Part shown: piece after piece, positions 54,112 to 63,417 of the stretch
Layout: every line of letters starts with the position of its first letter
How positions within the stretch are numbered: position 1 is the stretch's first letter
NCBI GenBank assembly: GCA_949284175.1
Contig: CASDVE010000001.1
Span: 62,001-126,000 of the forward strand
Reading direction: 5' to 3'
Length of the DNA stretch: 64,000 bases
DNA from: an uncultured Eubacteriales bacterium
GTDB taxonomy: Bacteria > Bacillota > Clostridia > Lachnospirales > Lachnospiraceae
Translations under genes and position numbers: made by a program
Notes under the pieces: model-generated
Told to the model about the DNA's origin: nothing
Databases searched by the model: none
What the model saw: the letters and a program-made list of their open reading frames with translations, nothing else

Positions 54112-55928
54112 GTAATTGCCTCTCTTAGTAAATGGCTCCATTCTTTTATTTTACTCGGTTCATCAAACCAATACTCTTGTAAAAGTGGTATGAGTTCAAA
54201 TTCCACCGTAGACTTTAACCATTCTTCTGTTATAAAAGAATCTGTACAAAAGTAACTGTGTCCAATTTGAAATCCTTTACCGAGCATTTCATCCTCTACA
54301 ATGGCACGATTTAAACTCTCTACAGTCTTAATCAACCGATCAAACTTTTTATTTCCAATCCGCTTTTGATATTCAATAAAGCCTTCCGACTCAAAGGCTG
54401 GTTCAAATTCATAAAAAGCAAATCGCCTCCGCAAAGCATAATCAAGCATAGCAAGGCTTCGATCCGCTGTATTCATCATTCCAATGATATATAGATTCGG
54501 TGGTACAAAAAACAATTCATCAGAGTAGAGCAACTGGGCTTTCTGTCCTCGCTTATCCTGTTCGATTAATAAAAATAATTCTCCAAAAATCTTGCTCAAA
54601 TTCCCACGATTTATTTCATCAATTAGAAAAAAATAAGGATTCTCACTATCCATCTCGGCTTTTTTACAAAAATCATAAAAAACACCTTTTTTTAACTGAA
54701 ACCCTTGTTCCGTCGGACGAAATCCCATAATAAAGTCTTCATAGGAGTAACTTTGATGAAACTGCACAAGCCTTATGCGATCCTCATTTTTTTCTCCCAT
54801 CATGGAGTAAGCAAGACGGCTTGCACAATAGGTTTTTCCAACACCAGGAGCTCCTTCTAAAATAAGATTCTTTTTACGAAGTAACAACTGTTTTAATATT
54901 CGATACTCTTTTGCACTGATATAGACTTCGGATAAAAAATCATTTTCTGTATAAGTTTCATATTCTTTTTCTAACTCATATTCTCCAAAGCCTTCGATTC
55001 CTTCTGTTTCTCTTTGCATGACTTCATCCAAAAATAAAAATTCCAAGCTGTGAACATATTCTGTATAAGGAGTAATATCTGTCAATATCTTACTAGCAGA
55101 TTTTACTGGTGCTTCCCGCTCTCCTTTTTCTATCCACTGGACACTACGAACATTTTTATAATCTTTTTTCTCACTTTTATATTCATACTCTCCCGATACA
55201 ATCCCTTTTCCGATAATCTTTGTCCGCCCACGCTTTACAAAGACAATATCTCCAATTTGTATCTCTTTTGCAAACTGCCATGTGGCATGAACTTGGTTTC
55301 GATAAGAAAATCCTTGCCCATATATGGTCTTCATTTTCTGACGCATCTCTTCTTTTGATGAAAATTGGGATAGATCGCCCAGCTTGTCCCAACCAATTGC
55401 CATAATTCCCTGTCGATAATCTTCTTCCCAATTTTTAGAGTTCTCTCCAGCCGAATATAGCCAATATCGAACATTTCTTCTATTTTCTGCATTACCCATA
55501 CCCTTTTGCGTTTTGGGAATTATATCCTTGAAAATGTCATCACCAAAAGAAATTTTATCTTCTTTTTCATCTTTCACTTGCTCATAGAGCTGTTCGCATT
55601 GTTCGCAAAGTTCCTGTAATGGTTCTCCTGTCTGTTCATAACAGTAGCGGATATTCTCATAGGTCGCCTTTAATGCTTGGTACATCGCTTCTTTTCCATA
55701 ATCTGTTCCAATCTGAGAAATAAAATAAAGGACTAATTCTGTATGCACCTTACAAGTGTATTTCTCTCCCTTCATCATATTTTCAAATACGAGGATTGCC
55801 AATTTATGAGAAGTTTCTCCAAAATTCCCAGCGTGTTTCACAAGATAAGCCACCCCTTCTTCTGGACTTCTTACCCCGTCATAAACAGATTTACACACAG
55901 AATAGATCAAACCTTTTACCTCTTTCAT
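54108..55928 (-). CDS. mcrB: McrB family AAA+ GTPase with EVE-type reader domain
   Basis: This 606-residue protein has an N-terminal helical domain of about 115 residues that I do not recognise. An EVE-like domain follows (about 152-270, with RYWLYSAGENSKNW, IMAIGWDKLGDLS and IQIGDIVFVKRGRTKIIGKG), expected to read modified bases. The AAA+ motor has Walker A LEGAPGVGKTY (about 358), Walker B FFLIDEINRGNLSKIFGEL, and the McrB signature MNTADRSLAMLDYALRRRF. The start MKEVKGL has AGGTGG 7 nt upstream. With McrC it forms a type IV, modification-dependent restriction system. Confidence 0.93.
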   Translation of the reverse strand: MKEVKGLIYSVCKSVYDGVRSPEEGVAYLVKHAGNFGETSHKLAILVFENMMKGEKYTCKVHTELVLYFISQIGTDYGKEAMYQALKATYENIRYCYEQTGEPLQELCEQCEQLYEQVKDEKEDKISFGDDIFKDIIPKTQKGMGNAENRRNVRYWLYSAGENSKNWEEDYRQGIMAIGWDKLGDLSQFSSKEEMRQKMKTIYGQGFSYRNQVHATWQFAKEIQIGDIVFVKRGRTKIIGKGIVSGEYEYKSEKKDYKNVRSVQWIEKGEREAPVKSASKILTDITPYTEYVHSLEFLFLDEVMQRETEGIEGFGEYELEKEYETYTENDFLSEVYISAKEYRILKQLLLRKKNLILEGAPGVGKTYCASRLAYSMMGEKNEDRIRLVQFHQSYSYEDFIMGFRPTEQGFQLKKGVFYDFCKKAEMDSENPYFFLIDEINRGNLSKIFGELFLLIEQDKRGQKAQLLYSDELFFVPPNLYIIGMMNTADRSLAMLDYALRRRFAFYEFEPAFESEGFIEYQKRIGNKKFDRLIKTVESLNRAIVEDEMLGKGFQIGHSYFCTDSFITEEWLKSTVEFELIPLLQEYWFDEPSKIKEWSHLLREAIT

Positions 55929-56011
55929 TTTTTCACCACCTTTCCATCTATTTCTTTCTAATATATCCCATAGAAATACCAACAAAAACTCACGAATCCG
56001 CATAAATGCTA

Positions 56012-56070
56012 AAAAGTCTGGTAACAAATCTCCATCCTAACTAAGATGGATAAGATTTATTACCAGACTT
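56012..56070 (-). terminator. Terminator after rplT
   Basis: A 17-bp outer stem with one mismatch (AGTCTGGTAACAAATCT against AGATTTATTACCAGACT) and an inner CCATC/GATGG stem is followed by T5 on the minus strand. Confidence 0.9.
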
Positions 56071-56087
56071 CTATCATCAATATGAAC

Positions 56088-56444
56088 TTATGCTAATTTG
56101 CTTTTTGCAACTTCAGCTAATTTTGCAAATCCTTCTGCATCGTTGATAGCCATTTCAGAAAGCATTTTTCTGTTAACTTCAACACCAGCTAATTTTAAGC
56201 CGTGCATTAATCTGCTGTAAGATAATCCGTTCATTCTAGCTGCTGCGTTAATACGAGCGATCCATAATTGACGGAACTGACGTTTTCTTTCTTTACGTCC
56301 AGCGTATGATGTTGCTAAAGCTCTCATAACAGACTGTTTTGCAACTCTGTACTGTTTTGATCTAGCTCCTCTATAACCTTTTGCTAATTTTAATACTTTA
56401 TTATGTCTTTTTTTAGCGTTTAAACCGCCTTTAATTCTTGCCAT
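56088..56444 (-). CDS. rplT: 50S ribosomal protein L20
   Basis: This 118-residue protein is the full length of L20: [46 protein letters not shown]20 also represses its own operon in many bacteria by binding the leader RNA, and a leader with a terminator is present here upstream of infC. Confidence 0.98.
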   Translation of the reverse strand: MARIKGGLNAKKRHNKVLKLAKGYRGARSKQYRVAKQSVMRALATSYAGRKERKRQFRQLWIARINAAARMNGLSYSRLMHGLKLAGVEVNRKMLSEMAINDAEGFAKLAEVAKSKLA

Positions 56445-56466
56445 TGTTCAAACTTCCTCCTATATC

Positions 56467-56664
56467 TTATAAGTATGGTAAAATCTTCTTCATGTTTTTA
56501 ACGTTTGTAGAATCAACCATTGCTGCTTTTCTAAGATTTCTTTTTCTCTTTGTAGATTTCTTAGTTAAGATATGGCTTTTGTAAGCTTTCATTCTTTTTA
56601 ATTTTCCTGAACCTGTTTTTTTGAAACGTTTTGCAGCTGCTCTGCTTGTTTTAACCTTTGGCAT
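56467..56664 (-). CDS. rpmI: 50S ribosomal protein L35
   Basis: This 65-residue protein starts [20 protein letters not shown], with [17 protein letters not shown] in the middle. The start was chosen because AAGGAGG lies 9 nt upstream. It is the middle gene of infC-rpmI-rplT. Confidence 0.97.
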   Translation of the reverse strand: MPKVKTSRAAAKRFKKTGSGKLKRMKAYKSHILTKKSTKRKRNLRKAAMVDSTNVKNMKKILPYL

Positions 56665-56704
56665 TATAATATTCCTCCTTAAAATCAAACTGTATATTCA
56701 AAAT

Positions 56705-57211
56705 TTAACGTTTTTCTGTTAAAAACATTATCATACTTCTTCCCTCGAATTTCGCTGGCTTATCAACAACTGCGATGTCGGCAAGCTGTTCTGCGAAATT
56801 ATCAAGAATTATCTTGCTTGCATTAACATGAGCTAATTCACGACCACGGAAACGAAGTGTTACTTTTACTTTATCGCCTTTTTCTAAGAACTTTCTTGCA
56901 TTTTTAACTTTTGTATTCAAATCATTGGTATCAATATTTGGAGATAAACGAATCTCTTTTACATCCATGACTTTTTGTTTCTTTTTCGCTTCTTTTTCCT
57001 TGCGAGCAAGTTCATAGCGATACTTACCGTAATCGATAATTTTACACACTGGTGGTTTTGCAGTTGGCGCAATCTTGACTAAATCAAGTTCGGCTTCTCT
57101 TGCCAGTTTCTGTGCCTCTTTTGATGTCATAATTCCAAGCTGACTTCCGTCTGCTCCGATTACGCGTACCTCTTTGTCTCTAATTTGCTCGTTGATCATT
57201 AATTCTGCTAT
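56705..57211 (-). CDS. infC: Translation initiation factor IF-3 (apparent AUA start)
   Basis: This protein has the IF3 N-domain (INEQIRDKEVRVIG...GIMTSKEAQKLA), the Lys/Glu linker, and the C-domain with VTLRFRGRELAH. The nearest ATG is 21 nt after GGAGG, too far, whereas an in-frame ATA lies at 9 nt. I therefore place the start at ATA (57209-57211), giving 168 residues. Rare start codons on infC are known to allow IF3 to limit its own synthesis. The ATG four codons downstream would give 164 residues. Confidence 0.9.
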   Translation of the reverse strand: MAELMINEQIRDKEVRVIGADGSQLGIMTSKEAQKLAREAELDLVKIAPTAKPPVCKIIDYGKYRYELARKEKEAKKKQKVMDVKEIRLSPNIDTNDLNTKVKNARKFLEKGDKVKVTLRFRGRELAHVNASKIILDNFAEQLADIAVVDKPAKFEGRSMIMFLTEKR

Positions 57212-57384
57212 GGTAAAGCACCTCCAAATATTTTCTAATTCATCTGTTATACAGACAACAATAGTTACCCTCTTTATTCTATAAACGACTAGCCATAAGA
57301 AACTTCCTAAATGTGTTTCTCAGGCCTATGAGCATTCGTCATAAACTCCTAAAAATATAGTTTCTGACTCATTTGCCTCTGCGT

Positions 57385-57414
57385 AAAAAAAGTGGATAGA
57401 TAGACTATCCACTT
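57385..57414 (-). terminator. Attenuator terminator in the infC-rpmI-rplT leader
   Basis: A perfect 9-bp stem (AGTGGATAG/CTATCCACT, 5-nt loop) is followed by at least six T on the minus strand. It lies inside the leader of about 320 nt, between the promoter and infC, so full-length transcripts must read through it. This matches the L20-controlled attenuation known in Bacillus. The rest of the gap 57212-57589 holds the promoter and leader; I see no gene. Confidence 0.8.
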
Positions 57415-57539
57415 CAAAAATTCATACAAAATCTTTCATTTTACTTTGAAAGTTATGAACGCTTAGTCATTTCTTCATGCTAAGGTGAGAGCGGATACTC
57501 TTCTTTGTTTTCTCTAAGTTGTTACTCACAACAATGAAC

Positions 57540-57568
57540 AGTATAGCACTTTCTATTTATGCTGTCAA
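57540..57568 (-). promoter_or_regulatory. Strong predicted promoter of the infC operon
   Basis: On the minus strand TTGACA (57563-57568) and TATACT (57540-57545) have a 17-bp spacer. It starts about 20 bp after the ppk stop. Confidence 0.75.
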
Positions 57569-57589
57569 CAACTTTTTAAAATTATTTTT

Positions 57590-59722
57590 TCACTCCTCTT
57601 CTTCCATTGGAAGAGCAGGGCGAAAAGTTCTAATTGGCGTACCCTCTTTCACCTTTTGCCGTTTTTTCGCCTGTTTACAAAAATAGTCTTGAGAATTTAA
57701 CGGTTTCTTATTGCCTGGTGTCACTTTTTCATAAGAACCATCTGGCTTTAATATATGGGCTTTTACATTATCACTTAACTGTATCTGCACAATCTGAATC
57801 ACTTGTCGTTTTAGATCCTCATCAAGCACTGGGAACACGATCTCCACACGTTTATCCAAGTTTCTAGGCATCCAATCCGCACTTCCCATATAGACTTCTT
57901 CTCTTCCATCATTATAAAAATAGAAAATACGGCTGTGTTCCAAAAACGTTCCCACAATAGAACGAACGGTGATGTTTTCACTAATTCCTGCTATTCCTGT
58001 CTTCAAACAACAAATACCTCGAACAATTAATTCAATCTTTACTCCCGCACAGGATGCCTCATAGAGTGCCTCCATAATGGTTGCATCGCAAAGGGAATTC
58101 ATTTTCGCAATAATATGAGCTTCTTTTCCCTCTCTTGCATTGGCAATCTCTCTTCTTATGAAACGTAAAAATCCATCCCTTAACCAAATTGGTGCCACAA
58201 GAAGTTGATTCCACTTAGATGGCTCTGAATAACCAGATAACATATTAAAAACAGCCGTCGCATCTTCTCCAATGGAATCATGGGCAGTCAAGATTCCCAT
58301 ATCGGTATAAAGTTTTGCTGTAATATCATTATAATTCCCTGTTCCTAAATGAACATAACGTTTAATTCCTTCTTCTTCTCTTCGAACAACTAGTGTAATC
58401 TTGCTATGGGTTTTCAATCCAATCAACCCATAGATAACATGGCATCCGGCTTTTTCAAGAGCTTTTGCCCAGTTGATATTATTCTCTTCATCAAATCTCG
58501 CCTTTAACTCCACAAGCACTGTAACTTGTTTTCCATTTTCCGCAGCCTTTGCCAGTGCTGATACAATGGGAGAATGACCACTGACACGATACAACGTCTG
58601 CTTAATGGCAAGCACATCTTTATCATTGGCAGATTGTTTCACAAATTCCACAACCGGATCAAAGGAATCATATGGTAAATGAATTAAAATATCTTTCCTG
58701 CGAATCTGTGTAAAAATATCTTCTTCCTGATTTAACGTAGTGAGCGGTTGTGGTATATGCACTGGATATTTTAAATGCTCAAACCCTTCCATTCCATAGA
58801 CCTTCATAAGAAATTTTAAATCCAACGGTCCATGAATCGCATAAATTGCTTCTTCTGGCACAGCAAACTCTCTTTTTAAAATTTTTAACAGCTGTGGATC
58901 GATATGTTCCTCCACTTCTAGCTTAATAACTTCGCCCCATTGACGTTTTTTTAATTTCTTTTCAATTTCTTTTAATAAGTCTGCTGCATCCTCCTCATCA
59001 ATGCTTAAATCGGCATTTCGTATAATGCGATATGGATGTGCACACAAAATTTCACAGTTTAAAAAGAGCTGTTGTAAGTTTCTTTCAATGATCTCTTCCA
59101 ACAAAATCACCGCTTTACTTTCATCCGTTGTCGGAACAGAAATCACACGTGGCAAAACATCCGGCACTTGGACTGTGGCAAATTCTGGTTCACTGCCCTT
59201 ATCATGATTGACGATTAAGGCACCAATATTTAATGTTTTATTTCGAACAAGAGGAAACGGTCTTGAAGAGTCCACCGCCATTGGTGTTAAAACTGGATAA
59301 ATATCCTTTTTAAAAATATCATCCAAGTATAACTCCTGTTCTTTTGTCAAATCCTCATGGCTTTCAATAATCTGAATTCCCTCAGAGCGAAGGGCAGGTA
59401 ACAAAGATTCTTGATATGTTTTATATTGTAACTTAATAAAATCGTGAGTCTTTGGCAATAGAGCTTTTATCTGCTCAATGGCTGTCATTCCTGCAATATC
59501 TCTTTTTTTATAGCCCGCATGCACCATATCCTTTAGGGAAGCAATACGAATCATAAAAAATTCATCAAGATTTGAGGCGGTAATGCTTAAAAACTTCATT
59601 CTCTCAAACAAAGGAATGCTTGTATCCATTGCTTCACTTAAAACACGATAATTAAATTCAAGCCAACTAATTTCTCGATTCCAAAAGTTTTCGGGTTTTC
59701 CAAATATCGTTTTATTCCCCAT
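57590..59722 (-). CDS. ppk: Polyphosphate kinase
   Basis: This 710-residue PPK1 polymerises phosphate from ATP into polyphosphate. It has NREISWLEFNYRVLSEA, RFDEENNINWAKALEKAG, the catalytic His in GLKTHSKITLV, and HLGTGNYND. The C-terminal phospholipase-D-like halves are both present. It lies 2 bp after the ppx gene, so synthesis and degradation of polyphosphate are encoded together. Confidence 0.97.
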   Translation of the reverse strand: MGNKTIFGKPENFWNREISWLEFNYRVLSEAMDTSIPLFERMKFLSITASNLDEFFMIRIASLKDMVHAGYKKRDIAGMTAIEQIKALLPKTHDFIKLQYKTYQESLLPALRSEGIQIIESHEDLTKEQELYLDDIFKKDIYPVLTPMAVDSSRPFPLVRNKTLNIGALIVNHDKGSEPEFATVQVPDVLPRVISVPTTDESKAVILLEEIIERNLQQLFLNCEILCAHPYRIIRNADLSIDEEDAADLLKEIEKKLKKRQWGEVIKLEVEEHIDPQLLKILKREFAVPEEAIYAIHGPLDLKFLMKVYGMEGFEHLKYPVHIPQPLTTLNQEEDIFTQIRRKDILIHLPYDSFDPVVEFVKQSANDKDVLAIKQTLYRVSGHSPIVSALAKAAENGKQVTVLVELKARFDEENNINWAKALEKAGCHVIYGLIGLKTHSKITLVVRREEEGIKRYVHLGTGNYNDITAKLYTDMGILTAHDSIGEDATAVFNMLSGYSEPSKWNQLLVAPIWLRDGFLRFIRREIANAREGKEAHIIAKMNSLCDATIMEALYEASCAGVKIELIVRGICCLKTGIAGISENITVRSIVGTFLEHSRIFYFYNDGREEVYMGSADWMPRNLDKRVEIVFPVLDEDLKRQVIQIVQIQLSDNVKAHILKPDGSYEKVTPGNKKPLNSQDYFCKQAKKRQKVKEGTPIRTFRPALPMEEEE

Positions 59723-59724
59723 AC

Positions 59725-61260
59725 CTACACCCTCCTTTTCTGACGTAACACAGGACGAATTCCATATACTTTCTCAAAATAATCAGATTTTTCAGAAAAT
59801 AATCCCATTTCTAATGAAAGATCCATTGGCGTATCAGCAATAATCAAAAGTTCTTTTTCTTGCAACTCGATAGTATACTGCTGAATCTTTTGTTGGTGCC
59901 CTTGATCAAGGGCATTGGCAACTCGTAGAATGGCAGACAATTTGGCAATGACCATATATTCCTTCATCGGAAACCATTTTTCCATATTTTGATAGCTTGG
60001 CAGTTCCTGTTTATTATAAAACACAATGTTTGCTACCGTTTCACGCTCCATATGGGATAGCCCAATAATTTCTGTGGACATAATAATATGATAGGAATTT
60101 TTTGAAGAATCGTTGATGTTGATAAATTTTCCACAGCTATGTAAAATGGCTGCTAAATGAAGTAAAAGTCGTTCTCTTTTTCCTAATCCATGAACTTTTT
60201 TCGTCGCATCAAAAATCGCCATGGAAAAATCTTCCACATTTTGAATATGAAGACGATTGGAGCGATATCGCTTTACGATGCTTCTAGCTTCCGCTAAAAT
60301 ATCTTCCGTAAAATCATGTGGCAATTTTAACTTACAATGTTTTTCCGCATACCCAACGGCAATTCCATCGCAATTTGTCACATAGGGAATCCAAATGGAT
60401 TCTGCTTTTGCTTTTTGCAAAAACATTCGATAAAGATTTGCAGAGTACAAAAGTAAACTCGCCATTTCTCTTGGAATGCCATATCTTATATATAGTTCAT
60501 CTTGGGAACATTTCTTTAATTTACTACAAATATATCCAATCTGTTCTCGATTAATATAATTCGTAATGCCAAGTTCCGGAGCACATTTTACAATGCCAAC
60601 AATCTCATCCCCTACCGCAATAATATTTTTAAACTCTTTATCTTTCATATACATATTGCGGAAGGTATCAATTTCATTTCCAACATATTCTTCCATCAAA
60701 TGTCCAATCTTTTGCTCCTGTCCTTTTATCCGACTAAACATCTCCCGCAAACGCAACGAACCAATGCGAATATTTTGTGTTAATTGAATATTTTGTTTAT
60801 CAAAAAGAGAAATCTGCACACTGCCTGCACCAATATCGATCATGGCAGTATTCTTTTGGATAATCTTATTGAAGTCCGCATTTTTGTTGACAATGGCTTT
60901 ATAGGTGAGCAAACGAATTTCTGAATTGCTCATCGTCTTCACAAGTAGTCCTGTTTTTGTGCGAATCTGATCCAGTATCATTTTTCCATTATCCGCTTCT
61001 CTTATGGCACTTGTAGCGTATGCCCGATAATGCTCCACTCGGTATTCCTGTAACTTGCGTTTAAACTCTTGCAATACCTCACAAAGCTCTTCCACAAGAG
61101 TATAACGAATTCTTCCATATTGATAGCTGTCGGCACCTAACTCAATCATATGACTAATATGATCTACCATACGAATTCCTGTCTTTTCTGATATTTCATA
61201 GATCGTCAAAGAAATATCGCTAGAACCAACATCAATTGCTCCAAACATGATATAAGACAT
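59725..61260 (-). CDS. ppx: Exopolyphosphatase Ppx/GppA with C-terminal HD domain
   Basis: This 511-residue protein has an actin-like Ppx/GppA domain (1-300: AIDVGSSDISLTIYEI, ATSAIREADNG, AMIDIGAGSVQISL) and a C-terminal HD-type domain (about 315-511, LLHLAAILHSCGKFININD). It removes terminal phosphate from polyphosphate or pppGpp. The first phosphate loop has Asp-Ile-Ser where many members have Asn-x-x-Arg-type residues. It is coupled to ppk. Confidence 0.93.
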   Translation of the reverse strand: MSYIMFGAIDVGSSDISLTIYEISEKTGIRMVDHISHMIELGADSYQYGRIRYTLVEELCEVLQEFKRKLQEYRVEHYRAYATSAIREADNGKMILDQIRTKTGLLVKTMSNSEIRLLTYKAIVNKNADFNKIIQKNTAMIDIGAGSVQISLFDKQNIQLTQNIRIGSLRLREMFSRIKGQEQKIGHLMEEYVGNEIDTFRNMYMKDKEFKNIIAVGDEIVGIVKCAPELGITNYINREQIGYICSKLKKCSQDELYIRYGIPREMASLLLYSANLYRMFLQKAKAESIWIPYVTNCDGIAVGYAEKHCKLKLPHDFTEDILAEARSIVKRYRSNRLHIQNVEDFSMAIFDATKKVHGLGKRERLLLHLAAILHSCGKFININDSSKNSYHIIMSTEIIGLSHMERETVANIVFYNKQELPSYQNMEKWFPMKEYMVIAKLSAILRVANALDQGHQQKIQQYTIELQEKELLIIADTPMDLSLEMGLFSEKSDYFEKVYGIRPVLRQKRRV

Positions 61261-61329
61261 TGCATCATCACTCCCTATCTTCTACTATTTTGAGATTATT
61301 TTCATACCCCTTCTTTTATCTTCCCCTAT

Positions 61330-62463
61330 TTAATAATTTCCAAGCACTTTAAACTCTAAAGCCTCTTCACTAATGGCTTTACAAGCATTTTGCACCGCAA
61401 TATCTTGTAAATTTCCAATAAATTCTACAAAGAAACGATACTCCCATTGATGATTTTCAATTGGTCTTGATTCGATTCTTGTCATATTCAAATCGTTGTG
61501 AATGACATTGGACAAGATTTCATATAAAGATCCTGTTTCATGAGGAAGAATAAAACTGATTGTAATTTTCTTCGCATTTTTTTGGTAAACTCTTCCCTTT
61601 TTCAAAATAATAAATCTTGTACAGTTCCCCTCTTCTGTATTGATCTTCTTTTCTAATACTTGCAATCCATAGAGTTTACCTGCATATTCACTCGCAATGG
61701 CACCTTTTGTTTTATCACCAAGTTGTGCTATCATTTCTGCTGATTTTGCAGTGTTAGAACATTCATGGGCTTTTAAATGATGTGCTTCTAAAAATTTTTG
61801 GCTCTGCATAATGCCTTGAGGGTGGGAATATACTTCCTTTACATCTCCCATTGTGGCATCTTTTGTTCCAAGCAATGCGTGATCCACTTTTACAATCTCT
61901 TCTCCTACAATACAAAGTTCTTCATACTCTGTCAGCAAATCATAAATTCCGCTTACCGTACCAGCAGAAGAATTTTCAATTGGTAAGACTCCATAATCCG
62001 CTTTTCCTTGCTCTAACATCTCCATAACATCTTTAAACTGCTCCACATAAAGACGTTTTGGATGTTCACCAAAATATTGGCACACGCACTGTTCGCTATA
62101 CGCACCTGGAACTCCTTGATATACAATACATACTTTATCGCTCATTGGTAGTTGTTCTACCCTTTGGAATAGATTTTGTACTCCATCTTCGTTATCTCCT
62201 ATCAAAGTATATTGATACTTACGATTTAACGACATCAACTGGCGAAATAACTCTGCAACCGCCTTTTTGTTGAACTCATTGGTTGCCAACGCCTGCATGG
62301 ATTCAATTTTTTGTTTTTCTCTTTCTTTATCAAGAATCGGTTTCCCGACCGCTCTTTTATATTCCGCAACATCGGTTCCAAGTCGCATTCTCTCTTCAAA
62401 TAAAGCGACAATCTGGCGATCGACTTCATCTATCTTTTTCCTTGTTTCACTTAACTCTATCAT
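61330..62463 (-). CDS. pheA: Bifunctional chorismate mutase / prephenate dehydratase
   Basis: This 377-residue P-protein makes phenylpyruvate from chorismate. An AroQ chorismate mutase domain (1-90, RKKIDEVDRQIVALFEERM), a prephenate dehydratase domain (about 110-290, YQGVPGAYSEQC, LPIENSSAGTV, NCTRFIIL) and a C-terminal ACT domain (about 300-377, HETGSLYEIL and IESRP) are all present. The ACT domain predicts feedback inhibition by phenylalanine. It lies 22 bp after folBK. Confidence 0.96.
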   Translation of the reverse strand: MIELSETRKKIDEVDRQIVALFEERMRLGTDVAEYKRAVGKPILDKEREKQKIESMQALATNEFNKKAVAELFRQLMSLNRKYQYTLIGDNEDGVQNLFQRVEQLPMSDKVCIVYQGVPGAYSEQCVCQYFGEHPKRLYVEQFKDVMEMLEQGKADYGVLPIENSSAGTVSGIYDLLTEYEELCIVGEEIVKVDHALLGTKDATMGDVKEVYSHPQGIMQSQKFLEAHHLKAHECSNTAKSAEMIAQLGDKTKGAIASEYAGKLYGLQVLEKKINTEEGNCTRFIILKKGRVYQKNAKKITISFILPHETGSLYEILSNVIHNDLNMTRIESRPIENHQWEYRFFVEFIGNLQDIAVQNACKAISEEALEFKVLGNY

Positions 62464-62485
62464 TCCTATCTCCTTTTTCCTTGCT

Positions 62486-63307
62486 TTATGTAGATTTTTT
62501 AAGTTCTTCTAATAATTGTGTCATCGTTTTTTTGCTGATGGGATGACGAAAATAGGGAGCGATTTCACACATCGGCTCCAATACAAAGGTTCTCTTTTCT
62601 ATTTCTGTATGAGGAATGATCAAATCTTTGGTGGATAAAATTTCTTCATTAAAGAAAAGAATATCTAAATCAAGAGTGCGTGGTCCCCAATGAACCTTGC
62701 GTTCTCTTTGTCCTTTTTGTTCTACTTGATGACAAAAGGTGAGTAACTCTTTTGGATTCATCAATGTTTCAATCTCCATACAACTATTTAAAAATTCATA
62801 TTTTGCATTTTCTCCATATGGCTCTGTTGCCATATAAGGTGCTATATTCTTTATTCTTACATCTTTCCTGCTTTGAAACTCGGAAACAGCCAGATCCAAA
62901 TACTGCTCTCGATCCCCTAAATTTGATCCCATGGCAAGAAAGGCTCGATTCCATCCACGTCGTATTTTAACAGACACATATTCAAGGGGTAAAAGCACTG
63001 GTGCCCATGGCTTTTTCACTTCTAATTCAACGGTTTTTAATCTCTCATACTTTAATAAAAGCATCTCACATAGCTCTTCTGCTACTCGTTCAATCATATT
63101 GCATACATTTTGTTCCATCCACGTTTTCATATCCTGACTCACAAGACCATAATGAATGGATGTATCAAGATTATCTGTCTTGCCAGCTTCTCTCGTTTCT
63201 GTATACAAAGTAGCGGATATCATAAACTTTTGACCGAGGATATTCTCTTCTGGAAAAACACCATGATGTGCAAAAACTTCTAAATTCTGTATTCTAATTT
63301 CGTCCAT
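62486..63307 (-). CDS. folBK: Fused dihydroneopterin aldolase / HPPK
   Basis: This 273-residue protein joins FolB (1-118: IRIQNLEVFAHHGVFPEE, KPWAPVLLPLEYVSVKI) and FolK (about 119-273: FLAMGSNLGDREQYLDLA, GPRTLDLDILFF). It catalyses two consecutive steps of folate synthesis. folP lies upstream in the same direction, so the order folP-folBK follows the pathway in reverse. Such FolB-FolK fusions are common in Clostridia. Confidence 0.95.
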   Translation of the reverse strand: MDEIRIQNLEVFAHHGVFPEENILGQKFMISATLYTETREAGKTDNLDTSIHYGLVSQDMKTWMEQNVCNMIERVAEELCEMLLLKYERLKTVELEVKKPWAPVLLPLEYVSVKIRRGWNRAFLAMGSNLGDREQYLDLAVSEFQSRKDVRIKNIAPYMATEPYGENAKYEFLNSCMEIETLMNPKELLTFCHQVEQKGQRERKVHWGPRTLDLDILFFNEEILSTKDLIIPHTEIEKRTFVLEPMCEIAPYFRHPISKKTMTQLLEELKKST

Positions 63308-63417
63308 TTCATCCTCCAGTTTTTGTTCTTTTTTTCTATTATATATATATTTTCTGTTATTTCAACAAAATTTATTAAAATTTTTCTTTTTCTTTTCTTT
63401 CTCTTTACATTGGTTAA

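Noticed and set aside
63340-63352. ATATAT run between folP and folBK as a regulatory repeat
   Set aside because: It is a short AT dinucleotide run in AT-rich spacer with no other signal.
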